Source of the DNA: Prostheceraeus crozeri
Taxonomy: Eukaryota; Platyhelminthes; Polycladida; Euryleptidae
Direction of reading: 5' to 3'
NCBI GenBank assembly: GCA_907163375.1
Contig: CAJQUW010001737.1
Span: 124,001-188,000, forward strand
Length of the DNA stretch: 64,000 nt
The position numbers and the translations under genes are program-made. The notes under the pieces are model-generated. The model did no database searches, was not told the origin of the DNA, and saw only the letters and a list, made by a program, of their open reading frames with translations. Positions 1-13,000 of this stretch are shown here, in pieces; the stretch's first letter is position 1, and each line of letters begins with the position of its first letter.

Positions 1-672
1 ATTTTCATCAGAGATGTAGAATCAATCAAATCTTCATCGCTCTCAGTTCTACACTCACATAACCACCAGCTACTTTGTAAAAGTAAATCTTCTTGATGCT
101 TAGACACACATGTTAGGGTCCTGCATGTGAATGAAAGACATAAAAAATATTTCAAAAATGAAACTGTGTTTCAAAAACTGTGTTCGTTTGGCTTTCAACT
201 TGAAATGTTGTCATTTTCCCAAATTTTGATAACTGTTGCAATCACACTAATCTACAGGGGTCGAAAAATATTAAGTGCAACTTAATAGATCTCATGTTTT
301 GTTAACAAGCAATTTAGTTAATTGGATCACATGAGTAATCAATTAATTGCAGTTATTTTTTTTCATTGCCTAGTTTCGGGAGATCTTTCCATAAAATGAT
401 TTCATGATTGACACTTGATTAATAAACACTTCTTTTTAGCTCTCATGCCAAAAGTACTGCACCAAATTTATTGTCCTTTAGTCAAAAGTTCCATAATACG
501 TAGAAAACAAGCTACTATAAATCTGGTGGCCATAGCCAGCTTAGTTTAGAAGACATTTAAAAACTTCGCCAGGGGGCGAAAAATACTAATCTAATTTTAA
601 TTATTAGAGGTTTAATTTCCAATCAATAAATTTTTTCTAGCCCCTGGTAATCTCATCTCCTAACTGTTTCAG
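1..672 (+). other. Intron upstream of exon 1 (partial)
   Basis: AT-rich non-coding DNA ending in a pyrimidine tract and AG at 671-672. Positions about 278-431 are a copy of a dispersed repeat found again at about 24090-24245 in the same orientation. Nothing else is supported here. Confidence 0.6.
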
Positions 673-1027
673 ACAAGCCTTTGACTCACTTTGTTCATCC
701 GGTGCATGGAAGAGTAGCAATTGAGCCTCTGAAAACGGATCGGTTGATCATTCTGCCTCATTACTGCGCTGAAAGATGTCTTCAAACACTTCATTGCAAG
801 GCATTCAACTTCGAACCTCGTGAAGAAATCTGTGAACTTCTGGATGACTTCTTGCATCAGGAGACCAACCTGCAAGAAAGTGGAAGCTTTCAATATTATC
901 AAAAGAGAGGATTGGATCAAACTACAACCATTGAACGCTCCACACTGGAAATGGTTCACAACAATCTCTACTTTGTCAATGTCCGTCTACGGAACGTTCT
1001 AGGCTACAAATCCTTCTTGACATCAGG
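673..1027 (+). CDS. Host gene exon 1: Apple/PAN-like segment plus end of an FN3-like unit
   Basis: The acceptor is TTTCAG before 673 and the donor is GTAAGT at 1028. Reading from codon AAG at 675 the exon is open, with a C-x3-C-x5-C-x-x-F pattern (CAERCLQTLHCKAFNF) followed by C-x-L and a Y, which resembles an Apple/PAN module. The last 25 residues (YFVNVRLRNVLG) look like the closing strand of the FN3-like repeat. It ends in phase 2 and joins exon 2 as T-S-G-G-I-L-V-D-L-S-P-P. The PAN call is by pattern only. Confidence 0.8.
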
Positions 1028-4000
1028 GTAAGTCAAGTTTTAATGAATCAAAAAAGTGCCGATTCGAATAGGGACATGTTTTAGAAGTCCTCAACTCAAT
1101 AAATCCCGCTTTAAAGAATCCCCTTTCAATGCCGATTCGAATAGGAAAATGTGTCGATTTTAAATAATCAAGCAAGTGCCGACTAGAATAGGGAAATACT
1201 TTAGAATTTTAGAATGTCGTGAGAGTGAAACTTTTTGAAAATCACTATTATATAGTAAAATAACCGAAGCATTAACAGATGTTGAAAGAATATGAAGAAA
1301 AGTGGTGAATCGTGACAACTCATTTTAGGCCATGAAATCTTCATTTCAGGGACTTCAGATTTTCAGAATCTCATAGTGAATGCTGCGAACCCTGCTGCTG
1401 CTCCTCTTGCAGAGATGTCTAAAATTCCAGCTGCCAGCGATCCGCCTGAAAAAGGTTTTCGGCATCCGGTGACATTGTAGCAACACGTACAGACTGCTTG
1501 AAGCCAAATAATGTCGAGATTTTGACTTTCTTGTATAGTGATTTTTAGACTGCGGTGACATTGTTTCAATCCCTCCATGTTTGAAAATGTCTAGACTAAA
1601 TAGCATATTTTGTTGATAGGGAAGAGTCAAGAATGATTTGGTCTTATCTTAATTTATTAAATTGATGTAATCAAGTTCAATCACTGCTCAGTGATCATCT
1701 TCAAGCGAAAAGGAATTTTAACATTAAATTTAAATTTTTTGCACAGTGATGTCATAAAAATATGGCATAGAAGGGATGATACAGGAAATGGGGAATAGAG
1801 ATGTGCATGACGCAGGTACATGGGGCTGTTCACACAGAGACGCGCAAGACCGCGCCGCGTCCGGTGTGAACAGTCACATAGATTTATTAAGGTTCTGAAC
1901 GAAAATTCTGGATTCGTAGCGTCCGGTGTGAAAGGACCTTTAGAGATATAGTACAAAGATGGAAAGGTTGGCGAGGTCTCTTTGGTCGTTTGCTATTCAT
2001 GTAGTAGCGGAGAAACAGCAAAGCGGAAGGGAGAGCTACAAAACATATCAACCTCACAAACAATCAAACTTCAAAAACTACAGTCTTGCTTCACAATTCG
2101 ATATCATCTTCATCATACTTTTTCATGCAGCCCGATCTTCGTATAAATAATTCTTACAGCCGCTACCATCAACTGAAGGAAGGCGAGTGACGCCACGTTT
2201 ATCTTTAATTTCAACTACAGGCATTATCTTGAAGAAGTTTCATGTGTTCTTTTACCTTGACAGCATTATTATTGCACCTGTTGTGGATTTTCTTCCTTCC
2301 TCAGAGGTATCCTAGTCGATCTCTCTCCACCTGCTCCGGGTCCTATCGTTCTCAAGAAGCCCCAACGATGTGAGAAACTCTTCTGCCGACGATTGCTGCT
2401 CCAGAAATGGTGGGATGTCTGTGGCGTGGTCGCCCCGGAACACATGGCCAATCCAGATGTGATGGGCGAAGGTGAGGGGAATGAGAAGAATCACTGCGTC
2501 ATCTATGACGCGCCAGGCTCCATGACAGTCTTCAATGGCCACGAGAGACTGCATGATCTTCGATGGACGAAAGCAAATGAGCACTTAACAAGTGAGTATT
2601 CCGACAGACTTTCAAACTACGGTGCCGGTCATAGGATTCTCGACATGTTCAGTAGATTTCATCTAATGCAGATGCAAGAAATTCTGACTAGGAAGAGAAT
2701 GTCGCAATTCAGGAACATGGTCGAAGCAAGCCAATTATCAACTTCTTTTTTCAAGCGTTAATTCATTTGAAGATTCAGTGTTAAGATCTGAGATCAGACG
2801 AAAAGGAGCAGATTGCCCATAGTAGTAATTTTAGCCTTCATCAGTTTACAATATGCAAGGGTCAAAGAAATGTACATTGATATTTGCTAGAGCAATTTGG
2901 TCAATGTTTTTGATAAAAAGGTCGGAGGGTTTTTGACAACCAATAATTGAGCGAGATATCTTAGCAAATATCAATGAAGATATATTTCCTTTCATGACAG
3001 CCTAAATCGTCGCCTATAGTGCCAGCCAATTTGGGCTGATCATTTGAAAGGTAATATTTACATTGATACTGAAACTAAAATCTATGATATTATGTATGTG
3101 ACATTCACTGATATTAGTCTTTTCACGCTGTAGAAAGTCTGAGTCATGGATCCAATGTACGAGTCTCTGGACGAGACGAGTGCATGAAGTCTAAGAACGA
3201 GGCCTTTCCAAGTGCATAGACTGATATCTGTGATATGTCATAATTTAAATAAGACCGATTATTATCGTTCGACCCATTATCGTTTAATGTACTGATTTTA
3301 TGACGTATAATTGAGGCATTGTTGTTTCTATGTTCATTACGTAAATGATACGTCACTGATATCAAGCTTTACACGCCGTAGAAAGTCCGAGTCATAGATT
3401 TAATGTATAAGTCTATGAACGAGGACTTTCTAAGTGTAAAGACTGATATCTGTGAAAGAATTAGAAAATCTGGGAATATACCAAGTGTATATTTTGATAG
3501 AAAACAATGTAAAAATTAAACAAATTATGTTAATCTCCGATGCGTATTTCATTGACCACCGGTTAATATCATCAGGGAGTCTTTTATATGACTGATATAT
3601 GAGTGATATATCATAATTTCTAGTCCTCCATCCCCTATGTCTCCGTGTATTTTCTAAGTAGACGAAAAACTGTCTAAATACTGACGAAAGTTTCAGATAT
3701 CTATACATCTCCATATGATAATGTAAATTCCCATGAGATTGCTATAGTAGATTAAATGACCTACAGACCAGGAGGTTTTTAATTTAATGTCTAATCTACT
3801 GCAGCGCTAGTATGAAAGAACTCACAACAATTATAATGTATTAGAATGATAACAAAGCTTACTGCAGAAGAAGTCAAAAGTTACATCCACTGAATGTGCA
3901 GTTATTAAACACAAATGTATTTGATGTAGACTTGTCTGTGTTGTTTGACTGTTGATTCACTTGTCTTGTAACTGATGAATATTCTCCGGAAAGAATGTCA

Positions 4001-7000
4001 CTCATTTGTCTCTCCATTGAATTTTGTGCCACATATACTTCGTCAGAATTGGAGATGTGGCCAATTCTTTTCTTTGTGACTTCTCGAGGGATCCCGGCCT
4101 CAACTAAACGAGTCTTTGCAGTTCTTCGGAGACTTGTATTAATGTAATAACCTTCTTTTCCTAGAGATTTCATGTGTCTTTGTAACTTTTTCGATCGAAT
4201 GTATGCCGAGAGGTTGATTCTTGTACCAGACAGTTGACTTTGGTGATACGATGCAGGCCAGATGAAATTCAGTTCTGTCGGTTATTGGTCGATGCGATAC
4301 ATACTCCTTGTATAAGTTTATCAAGCACCTTTCCTTGAACGTTTTTCTTGGGAATATCTTCATAGATTTTGGTTCCATGCAAGACTGCTTGATCCCGAAA
4401 TTCCTGGATTTCGAAACGGTCTCTGTATACAAGAGAACCTCTTCTGAATTTTCTTCTATAAGCTGCAGTTGACTAGAAGCACCAAATCGCAATGCTTTGT
4501 GCTCTGTGGCTGCTCGCAAACCGAGCTGAACACCCATCAAGAAGATAACTGTTTCCTGGAGCTGTTTTGGGTTTCCTGACCCTAGTATTCCTTTCTTCCA
4601 AAGGTGTTCTTCGTCCGAAAGAGGAATATTCTCGGCTCGTTTTGGAGGTCTAGCATTGCCTTCAACTGCACTGAGTCGTATTTCCGCATCAAGTTGGTTC
4701 CTCGCTTCACTGAACTCGGGATCTTTAAAAAATGACCAGTTTCTTTTACAGTCATAGTTCATATAGTGTTATATCATAGCAAAGATTTCTTTTAGAGACT
4801 TAGGGGGATATTTGGACCCATCTTGCTTTCTTGCATCTGCGATGAAATATTTCAAACAGTATGATAGATCTGAAACACTCATGCATTCCAGGTCATCGTG
4901 GATTTTCAGCATGCCATCATCTCTCACTTTCCATTCTGAGTACCACATTTTAAAAAGTCTTACACATGATTGCTGTTTTGCTCGAGTTGACTTAGGAACT
5001 CTTATGGCTTGATTCATTTCTATATCCCTTGTTGAACTTGTCGCAAATTTTTTCATCTCATCTGCGGATGTTGTTGCTTGATCTTCCATTTTTTATTTTC
5101 TCTAGAACGACTGCGTCAATGTGCTGGCCAATGTCATGGAATGCAAAAATTGCTATTATATCAAGAAGAGAATCAAATTTTAAATTTCAGATCTATGGTA
5201 ATAGTTGATTTTTGCATCATGCATGTAAACGACAAGACATGCTACTGACACCAGACATGACACAAATGCATTAATTTCCCTGCATAAACCATAGAATTCT
5301 AAAGTAATAGCACTATAGACATCTACATGTAACATAGATAAATCATAGATGTAACAGAAATCATAGATGTACTATGTCATTGATGTCGGAATAGAAATAC
5401 GGATAAATCACTGAATCTCTGATTTAAACAGTGATATCAAATCGAAAGTTGGTATGCATGAACGTTTTACTAGGTAGTAACTACTTCTCAAATGGAAGTA
5501 ATTACTAGCAAATTGGCAAGGTTGCAATAGGTGTTGCTAACAGAAACATTTATTGATTATGGACTGCGTTAAATGTGCAAGATAATCTATGAGCATGCCC
5601 TTTCCATGTTCGTATATTTGCCTACAAATCACATCGATGGATTTCGTTTATATGAATTACTACCGACGAATGCTAAGGCGGGAGCGACTATTAAGGGATC
5701 GCCTCAACCCATTGGAAGTTTATGATGATTTAGACATCAAGCGACTATTTCGTTTTGAAAGACGGAACTTGATTCGGATTACCGATCATTTACAATCGTC
5801 TTTGAGATCTCCCACCGGAAGAAGTCTTGCGTTAACTCCTATCCAGCAGATTTGCATCGCATTCAGATTTTATGCGACTGGATGCATGCAAATATCTCTG
5901 GGAGCTTGGATACGAGTGGATCAAGCCACTGTCAGTCGTGTGATCAAAAAAGTTACGTTTGCCATTGTTGAAAGCTATCCTGACGCTTTTGTCTTGGATC
6001 CTGGTGCGAAGAGAGTATTTTTCGAGAAGCACAAATTGCCGAATATCCTGGGTTGCATTGACTGTACTCATGTCCAAATCATCGCTCCTCCTTCGCACCA
6101 ATATCCTGCGGAATATATCAATCGGAAGAATGTCCATTCAATGTCCAGGCCATCTGCAATTCTGATTGTGTTTTTACTGACGTCGTGACTGCCTGGCCTG
6201 GAAGTGTGCGTGACAACAGGATCTTTAAGAATAGCGATATATATGATAGACTTCTTGGAGGCAGTTTAAATGGCATTCTACTTGGCGATAACGGATATGG
6301 ATTGACTCCGTTTCTTCTCACGCCTTTTTTTAATCCTCGCACACCAGAGAAAGAATACTACAATAAAATCCACAAGATTACAAGATCGTCGATAGAAAGA
6401 TCTTTTGGTCAACTAAAGAAGAGATTTCATTGTCTAGACAGTGTAATACGATGCAAGTTGGAAACCGTGCCAGCAATTATAACAGCTTGCTTAATCCTTC
6501 ACAACATCGCGAAGCGATATAACGATCATGACGAATCTGAGTTGATTGAACTATCACAATATCACGATTCGGATGTCAGTGAAATGCCCTTGTATCTAAA
6601 TGAAAGAAGTGAAAATTTTATTAGACAGAAAGGAGAAGAAAAGAGGCGGCAAATTGCAACGTATCTATATCAAAATCGATGAACTGAAACTGGTTTTTCA
6701 GTGCGTTTTCTGAAATTGGTGTACTTGTTTTTAAATTGTGGCTGAACTTATTATGGCTGAGTTATGACTTTGAAGTGGCAGACTTAATTACTAATTAATT
6801 CAGAAACATGTTCAATGTGCCCTATTCCCTATACAGGACTTCATGGTCATCACTATTATAATATTCAACTTAAAACAACATAGTCCAATGAACATTTTTA
6901 TTTATAGGCATCACAAAATGTAATATTTATTGAACGAAACTGTTTACAGTGACATTTTGTCCGAAGACTTCAAGGGCACTTTACATAAAAAACGAAAAAC

Positions 7001-10000
7001 AATCGCCAGAAGATGCAAAAAATGCGATCCATAGCATGGTGTGGCAGATAGGTCTTCATGTAAAGGCAGTGGACACACACACATAGACAGAGAAAGGGAG
7101 AGAGAGAGAGAAAAAAATGAAAAATTATGAAAAAGAGGAACGTAGCAGTTCTGCCTTCAGGGCGGACTGGAAGGTGGAAAGGGATGGAATTGATTTAAGA
7201 GAGGAAGGAAGGGAGTTCCAAACCCGTGCGGCAGCTGCAGGAAACGCACGAGCGCCCACAGTCTTGAGGCGAGAAGAGGGCAGCATAAGGTTCGAGGAGG
7301 AAGAGGAGCGCAACGAGCGCCTGGATTCGATGGATGAGGAAAGTTAAAGATAAGAATTAAGGTAAGGTGGAGCAAGGCCATGAAGGCATTTGAAAACGAT
7401 CACGGCAAGACGAAAGTTAATACGGTCACGTATTGGTAGCCATTCGAGGGATAAAAGAGTTGGAGTCACGTGGTCGCGTGCTCGAATGTTTCGGACGAGG
7501 CGGCAGGTTGCATTCAGGATGCGTTGAAATTTGGAGAGGGAGTTGTCGGGAATGCCATAGAGAATAGTGGAGCAATAATCGAGTCTGGAGTGGATAACAG
7601 AAGTGGCAAGAGTCTTGGCCACAGGCTCTAAAAACGCTCTAATAAACGCCAGTCTGTCTGGTTCTCTTTATCTACAAAGGATGCAGACTTCTTGCGAAGA
7701 GCAGCAATATCTAGTGTCAGTTTCTCCTTTTTAAGGAGCAGCACATCACGGTAGAGTTCGTCGATGTCTTCAGCTGCATGTCTTCGTTGTGAAGTCTTCG
7801 TAAAAGATGTTGGTTTTGAAGGGCTCATTGATGCACTTGCTTCAGGAGACTTGTTTTCATCTTGCTCGACTTCTTCGTCAGAATCGCCTAGGAGGGATAG
7901 GTAGGAATCTGACGGCAGAGGTGAAGTGTTCGAAAATGCGCCTGGAACCCTTGTAATTTTCGGATTCCTCTCTCCTAGGATCCTGAGACACGGTGAGTCA
8001 TTTCCCTTGTTTACTGGCGAATTCATTGGAGGACCACCTCCCGTTCTCCTTGCATCGCGGATGCGTTCCTTCGCGCGATTTTGGATATTATTCCACTTTA
8101 TCTGAAGCTGCTGCGCTGTCAGATCTACTCCAGCTTCAATAAACAAACGTTCTTTTATTCTTTCCCACTCCTTCTTCTTCGATTCCCGCATTTCCCTGGT
8201 GTTCACTTTGCTGGTAATTATACATTTATTTTCCTCTATAAGGTTCAAAAAAGCGGCCTCCACATAAGCATTCATCGTGACGCATCGGCTGTCGAAGAGC
8301 TGCAGTAATAATGCTGTGTCTCTTGTTTTCACTAGTGCCAAGGTTAAACGAGATCATTGCGTGGTCTCCACGTCATCTTTAGTCATGTGATGATCGCTAT
8401 CTATGGTACCGAGACAAGCAGTGCTAGTTGTTACTAAGAAGGAGAAGTTACTTTTCATGCATGTGAATGGCAAGTATTTACTATAGATAGTAACTACTTG
8501 CTAGAACCTACTCAGTGAAGAAACTTACTTTTCATGCATACATGGAGTAGTACGATAGATAGGCATTTCAGTGTATGATAAAGCACTGATATTTTACTTG
8601 ACACATTAAGAAAGTCCGAGTCATACATTTAATGTACGAGTCCCCGTTGGGGGACAAGTCTTGCAGAGTAATTATCGAGCGAATGGAATGACCTCAGTTA
8701 AATCGGCACTTACATTTAGGTAGACTCGGGATCGGGTCGAAACTTCTGGGTACAGATAACCGGTGTCATCTGATTTAGAGATGAATATACTCTACATGCA
8801 AAATATATTTAAATGATAAGAATGCGACACAAAAATATTTGGCAAATTTTCTATTGTTGGGACATCTATAAATAATATTTGAAAACAAACTTAGTATGAG
8901 AAGTTCCAGTGAAATTTAGGACTTTGGGTACCAAATAATTCAGGCGGTCGCTGCCAGATGAACGCGATCGGGTAGCTACGAAAGTCAAACCACTTTCATT
9001 TGCAAAGCGAAATTTATTTCATTCGGTAGCTCACGGTATGTAGTGTATAATATTATTATTATGTATTATGTATTACATACTACAAATACACATCACAGTG
9101 TTATACTATATTGCGCACTACAAAGCACGCACCTTTCGCATTCAATTTGTGGAGATTCAAGTTGAGATCTTTCTACAATATCATGTAAACTCCTCGAATA
9201 ACATTGTCTTTTCAGGCAATTGGGACGGCTTCCACGACAATGAGACGGGTTTGCTTGGTATTTCATGGGCTGTTGGCCTTGAGCGGTGTCAAGATGATGT
9301 GAGTCAAGGATTCGTTGATCCGCATGCGCACGTTCACACACAGCAAGAGTGGTCACATGATGGGAACTTGCACCCTATCCCTGCACATCCACTGGGCGCC
9401 CCCGACGGTCATTATTACATCACTGTCCGCGCTCACAATGCCGTGGAAATGGGAGGCCCAGGAACGTTGAGTGTGTGTCACTACAGGCCGCTCGTCATTG
9501 ACCGCTCACCGCCGCTCATTCACAGCATCACCGATGTGGACTATGAGGACATGGTGGGCGAGATATCAGCTACTTTCAACATCTCGTAAGTCTTCAGTCA
9601 GGACATGTTGACCTCAATCGATCAAAGTATCCATTCCGTCCTCAGTCTGATAACTATCCGCATAGGTAGTCCGATGAAATAGAAAATAGTAGTAGCAGTA
9701 TAGTAGTAGTATGCGTTTATTCATATGAAATGGAAATCATGCATTGCAGATACAGAGATGAAAAATACAGAGCTTGTACAGTATACAGAAGACATGCACA
9801 GTAGACGTAGGAAATACATTATCTTGAGATGGAACCTTTCGACATCATGCGAGCCGTATAATTGTAAGTCAAAACGCCAGTCACGTTCAGTCAGTGCAAC
9901 AATGTTTGTAATAAAAACTGACACAGTACAGGTCGAATTCGTTAAATCAGTTCAGTTCGATCACAAGGAAAATCTATACAAAATATCGTAAACAAAAGAA

Positions 10001-13000
10001 GCAATGTACATGAATAATGAACCATTACCACAGGTCAAAATGGATTAAAGAAGATGTTGCTTGTACATAAATAAAGAGTAGAATGTTACTAACTGTATAA
10101 ACTAAATAGGGATGAAATTATATCATTGTAAAAAGTCATAGATTAGATCAGAATGTTAACACGCCCCTTTGATCTGAGCTATGAAATTTGAAAACTGAGC
10201 TCGATCAAGTGGTTTTGTCAGCACATCTGCAAGATTAGATTGTGATGGTATGTAGTCAACAATGATCTCACCACTTTGCACAAGATCACGGATGAAATGA
10301 TATCTGATGTCGATATGCTTCGTCCTTTGGTGGTTCGTAGGATTTTGAGTAACTGCTATTGTTCCTTGGTTGTCACACATTATACGTATGGATTGAGCTT
10401 GGAATCCAAAATTTGAAATCAGTTGCGTTAGATATTTGGCTTCTTTCGCTGATTCGCCTAAGGCCAGATACTCTGCTTCACATGTTGATAGTGCCACCGT
10501 CGGTTGTTTTCTGACTTTCCAACTCAAGGGTCCGGTGATTCCATCGAATTTGAATATGTATCCGGAAGTTGACCTTCTGTCATCAGATGCAGATCCCCAA
10601 TCTGAATCACTATAACCAAGTATTTGTGGATTATCAACTTTACGGAAGGTCAGATGAAAGTCTGGTGTACCTTTCAGATAGCGTAAAACATGTTTGGCTG
10701 CAACTATATGTTCGGATGAAGGCATTTGTAGGAATTGACTCAGTTTGGAAACAATCCAAGATATATCTGGTCTGCTTGTTAATGCGAGATACAGTAAGGC
10801 ACCGACTACTCCACGATAGTCAAAATCAATGGGACTTGTGACATCAGATTTCGATAATTATAACCCTACCACTGCTGGGGTTGGAGATGGCTTGCAATTT
10901 TCCATGCCGAATTTCACAAGGAGTTTCTTCACAAACGCTGATTGGTTGATGGTAATTTCCTTTTCATGAATTTTGAATTCAATGCCGAGAAACCAATTTA
11001 GCGTTCCACGATCATCTAGCATGAATTTCTGATGCAATATTTGCTTGGTATGGTTAATCAATTCCCGAGAGGAGGAGGCAAGGATAATGTCGTCGACCCA
11101 AATGAGGACTTTGATAGACTCAGAATTCTCGGTAACTTTGCTATACAGGCAGTAATCAACAGAAGATTGTAGGAAGCCTTGATCTTTGAGGAAACCATCT
11201 AACATTTGGTTCCAATTTCTACCACTCTGTTTGAGACCATACAGAGACTTTCGCAAATGGAGTGTATGTCGTTTATATTTATCAGGGAGTTTGTAACCTT
11301 CTGGTGGCTTCAAGTAGACGTCATAGTCGATAGGCGCATGTAGATAGGCCGATTTTACGTCCATCTGATGAAGGTGAGTACTGCCATGCTGTATAGATGC
11401 TTGTAGAAGAGCTCTCACTGTTGTCATCTTTGCTGTCGGTGAAAACGTTTCTGCGTAATCGACACCATGGGTTTGTGAATATCCCTTTGCAACATAGCGA
11501 GCCTTCTACTTTTCTACTTCACCATGACGATCCAGCTTTGCAGTAAATACCCATCGGCCCTGTATCTCCTTGCGGTCTGGAGGAAGTTCGACTAATTCCC
11601 AAGTTTCATTCCTTTCAAGAGCTGATAACTCATCATCGATAGCTTTCATCCATTTGTCTGCATCCGGACTACTAATGGCTTCTTCATAACTGTTTGGTAT
11701 GCCGTACACAACATTCGTAGCATATAATGTTATCACTCTTGTAGAGAAATGCTCATAAGTTAGTCTATCAGGTGGACGACGATTTCTGAACGGTAAAGTT
11801 CGCTTTTCAATATTGTCTTTGATTGGAGTTGGTATGGCGTCGGTAGGAGAATCATCAGCTTCATCGTAATTGGTATCACAGTGATTATTTTCTTGTAGAA
11901 ATTTGACGTTTCTGGATGTCCTGAGCTTGTTACTTGAATCAAGTACGTAGAAGGAATTATTCAAAGGATTAATACCAAGAAATGTTCCTGTATCGCTTCG
12001 AGGATTCAATTTGGTCTTGTGAGCTTCATTAAAGACGGTACACAATGAGCCGAATTTGTGTATTTGATGAACATTAGGACGTCTGTTAGTGAATAACTCA
12101 AAAGCAGTCATAGAAGTGCTTCGTTGATAACTTCTATTTCGGATATACGCCGCATATCTCACGGCATAAGTCCAGTATTGCTTCGGTAAATTGGCTTCTT
12201 GAAGCAGGCATCGTGCCATATTCATGAGAGTACGCCATAGTCTTTCGGATTTGCCATTTTGACTGGGTGTGTAAGGAGCACATGTTGTATGTTTTATCCC
12301 GCTGTCCAATAAAATCTGGCGAAAATTCGTTCCGAGGTATTCACCGCCGTTATCACTGTGGATTTGAGTCACTTGGCCGTAAGGTGATGTGTCGGCGAGG
12401 AATTGCTTCAGGGCTTCATGAGCGTAGTCCTTCGATTTCATGAAATAGACGTTTGCCATACTTGAATAAGCATCGATGAAGTTAATCACGTATCGAAAAC
12501 CGTTGATTGATACTGGATCAATAGGACCGCAGACATCAGTGTACACAATTTGCAATGGTCTAGTTGCCGTGAATGAGGAATCTTTGGATATGGATTCACG
12601 AGTCTGTTTACTCATAGCACATGTAAAACAGTCTTGTCTATCAGTATTTGAAATCTTGATTCCATCGGCCACACTAGGCATTTTCAGTAGATCGTCGTAA
12701 TTGAGATGCCCGAAAATTGTATGCCAATCGTATAGAGACATAGTTTTGTACGCACTGACGTCAGATGGCAATTTCAGAAAGTATAAATCACGATCCTCAA
12801 AGATGGGGAAACATCTACCATCAGGAGCAATGAGTTCATTTTCTTCACCAAACGTGAGTTGAGCACCACATCGCGTAGCCATTTTCACGGAGAATAAATT
12901 AGTGGGAAAAGATGGGGCAAACAATGCTTCCTTCAAGGTCACTGTATGAATATTGTCATCGACGTCGACCAAACTTATCCTTGCAGTTCCTTTGCCCATG

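Larger units (their letters stand above)
5452..8540. mobile_element. PIF/Harbinger DNA transposon, autonomous-type but broken, split by a LINE tail
   Basis: Two convergent genes typical of the superfamily are present: a DDE transposase on + (5589-6682) and a Myb/SANT-like protein on - (7628-8341). Imperfect inverted ends are suggested by tatgcatgaacgttttacta at 5453 and the reverse complement of acttttcatgcata at 8527-8540, with subterminal taactact motifs on both sides. Exact termini and the 3-bp target duplication could not be fixed. A LINE 3' end sits between the two genes. Confidence 0.7.
2592..9215 (+). other. Intron 2 (6.6 kb), filled with DNA transposons
   Basis: Holds palindromic repeat units, a Crypton-type element, a PIF/Harbinger element and a LINE tail, listed separately. 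The stretches 2592-3100, 5100-5450 and 8650-9215 show no gene; 5300-5400 has short imperfect repeats of an 'atagatgta' motif. Confidence 0.7.

Noticed and set aside
1681-1956. 91-codon minus-strand frame in intron 1
   Set aside because: Overlaps a MITE-like block with inverted motifs; no recognisable protein feature.
2592-2761. Extension of exon 2 to a later stop
   Set aside because: A strong GTGAGT donor at 2592 joins exon 3 in phase and restores the Trp strand; the extension has no motif.
7117-7347. Plus-strand Glu/Arg-rich open frame
   Set aside because: Antisense of the LINE tail on the minus strand.
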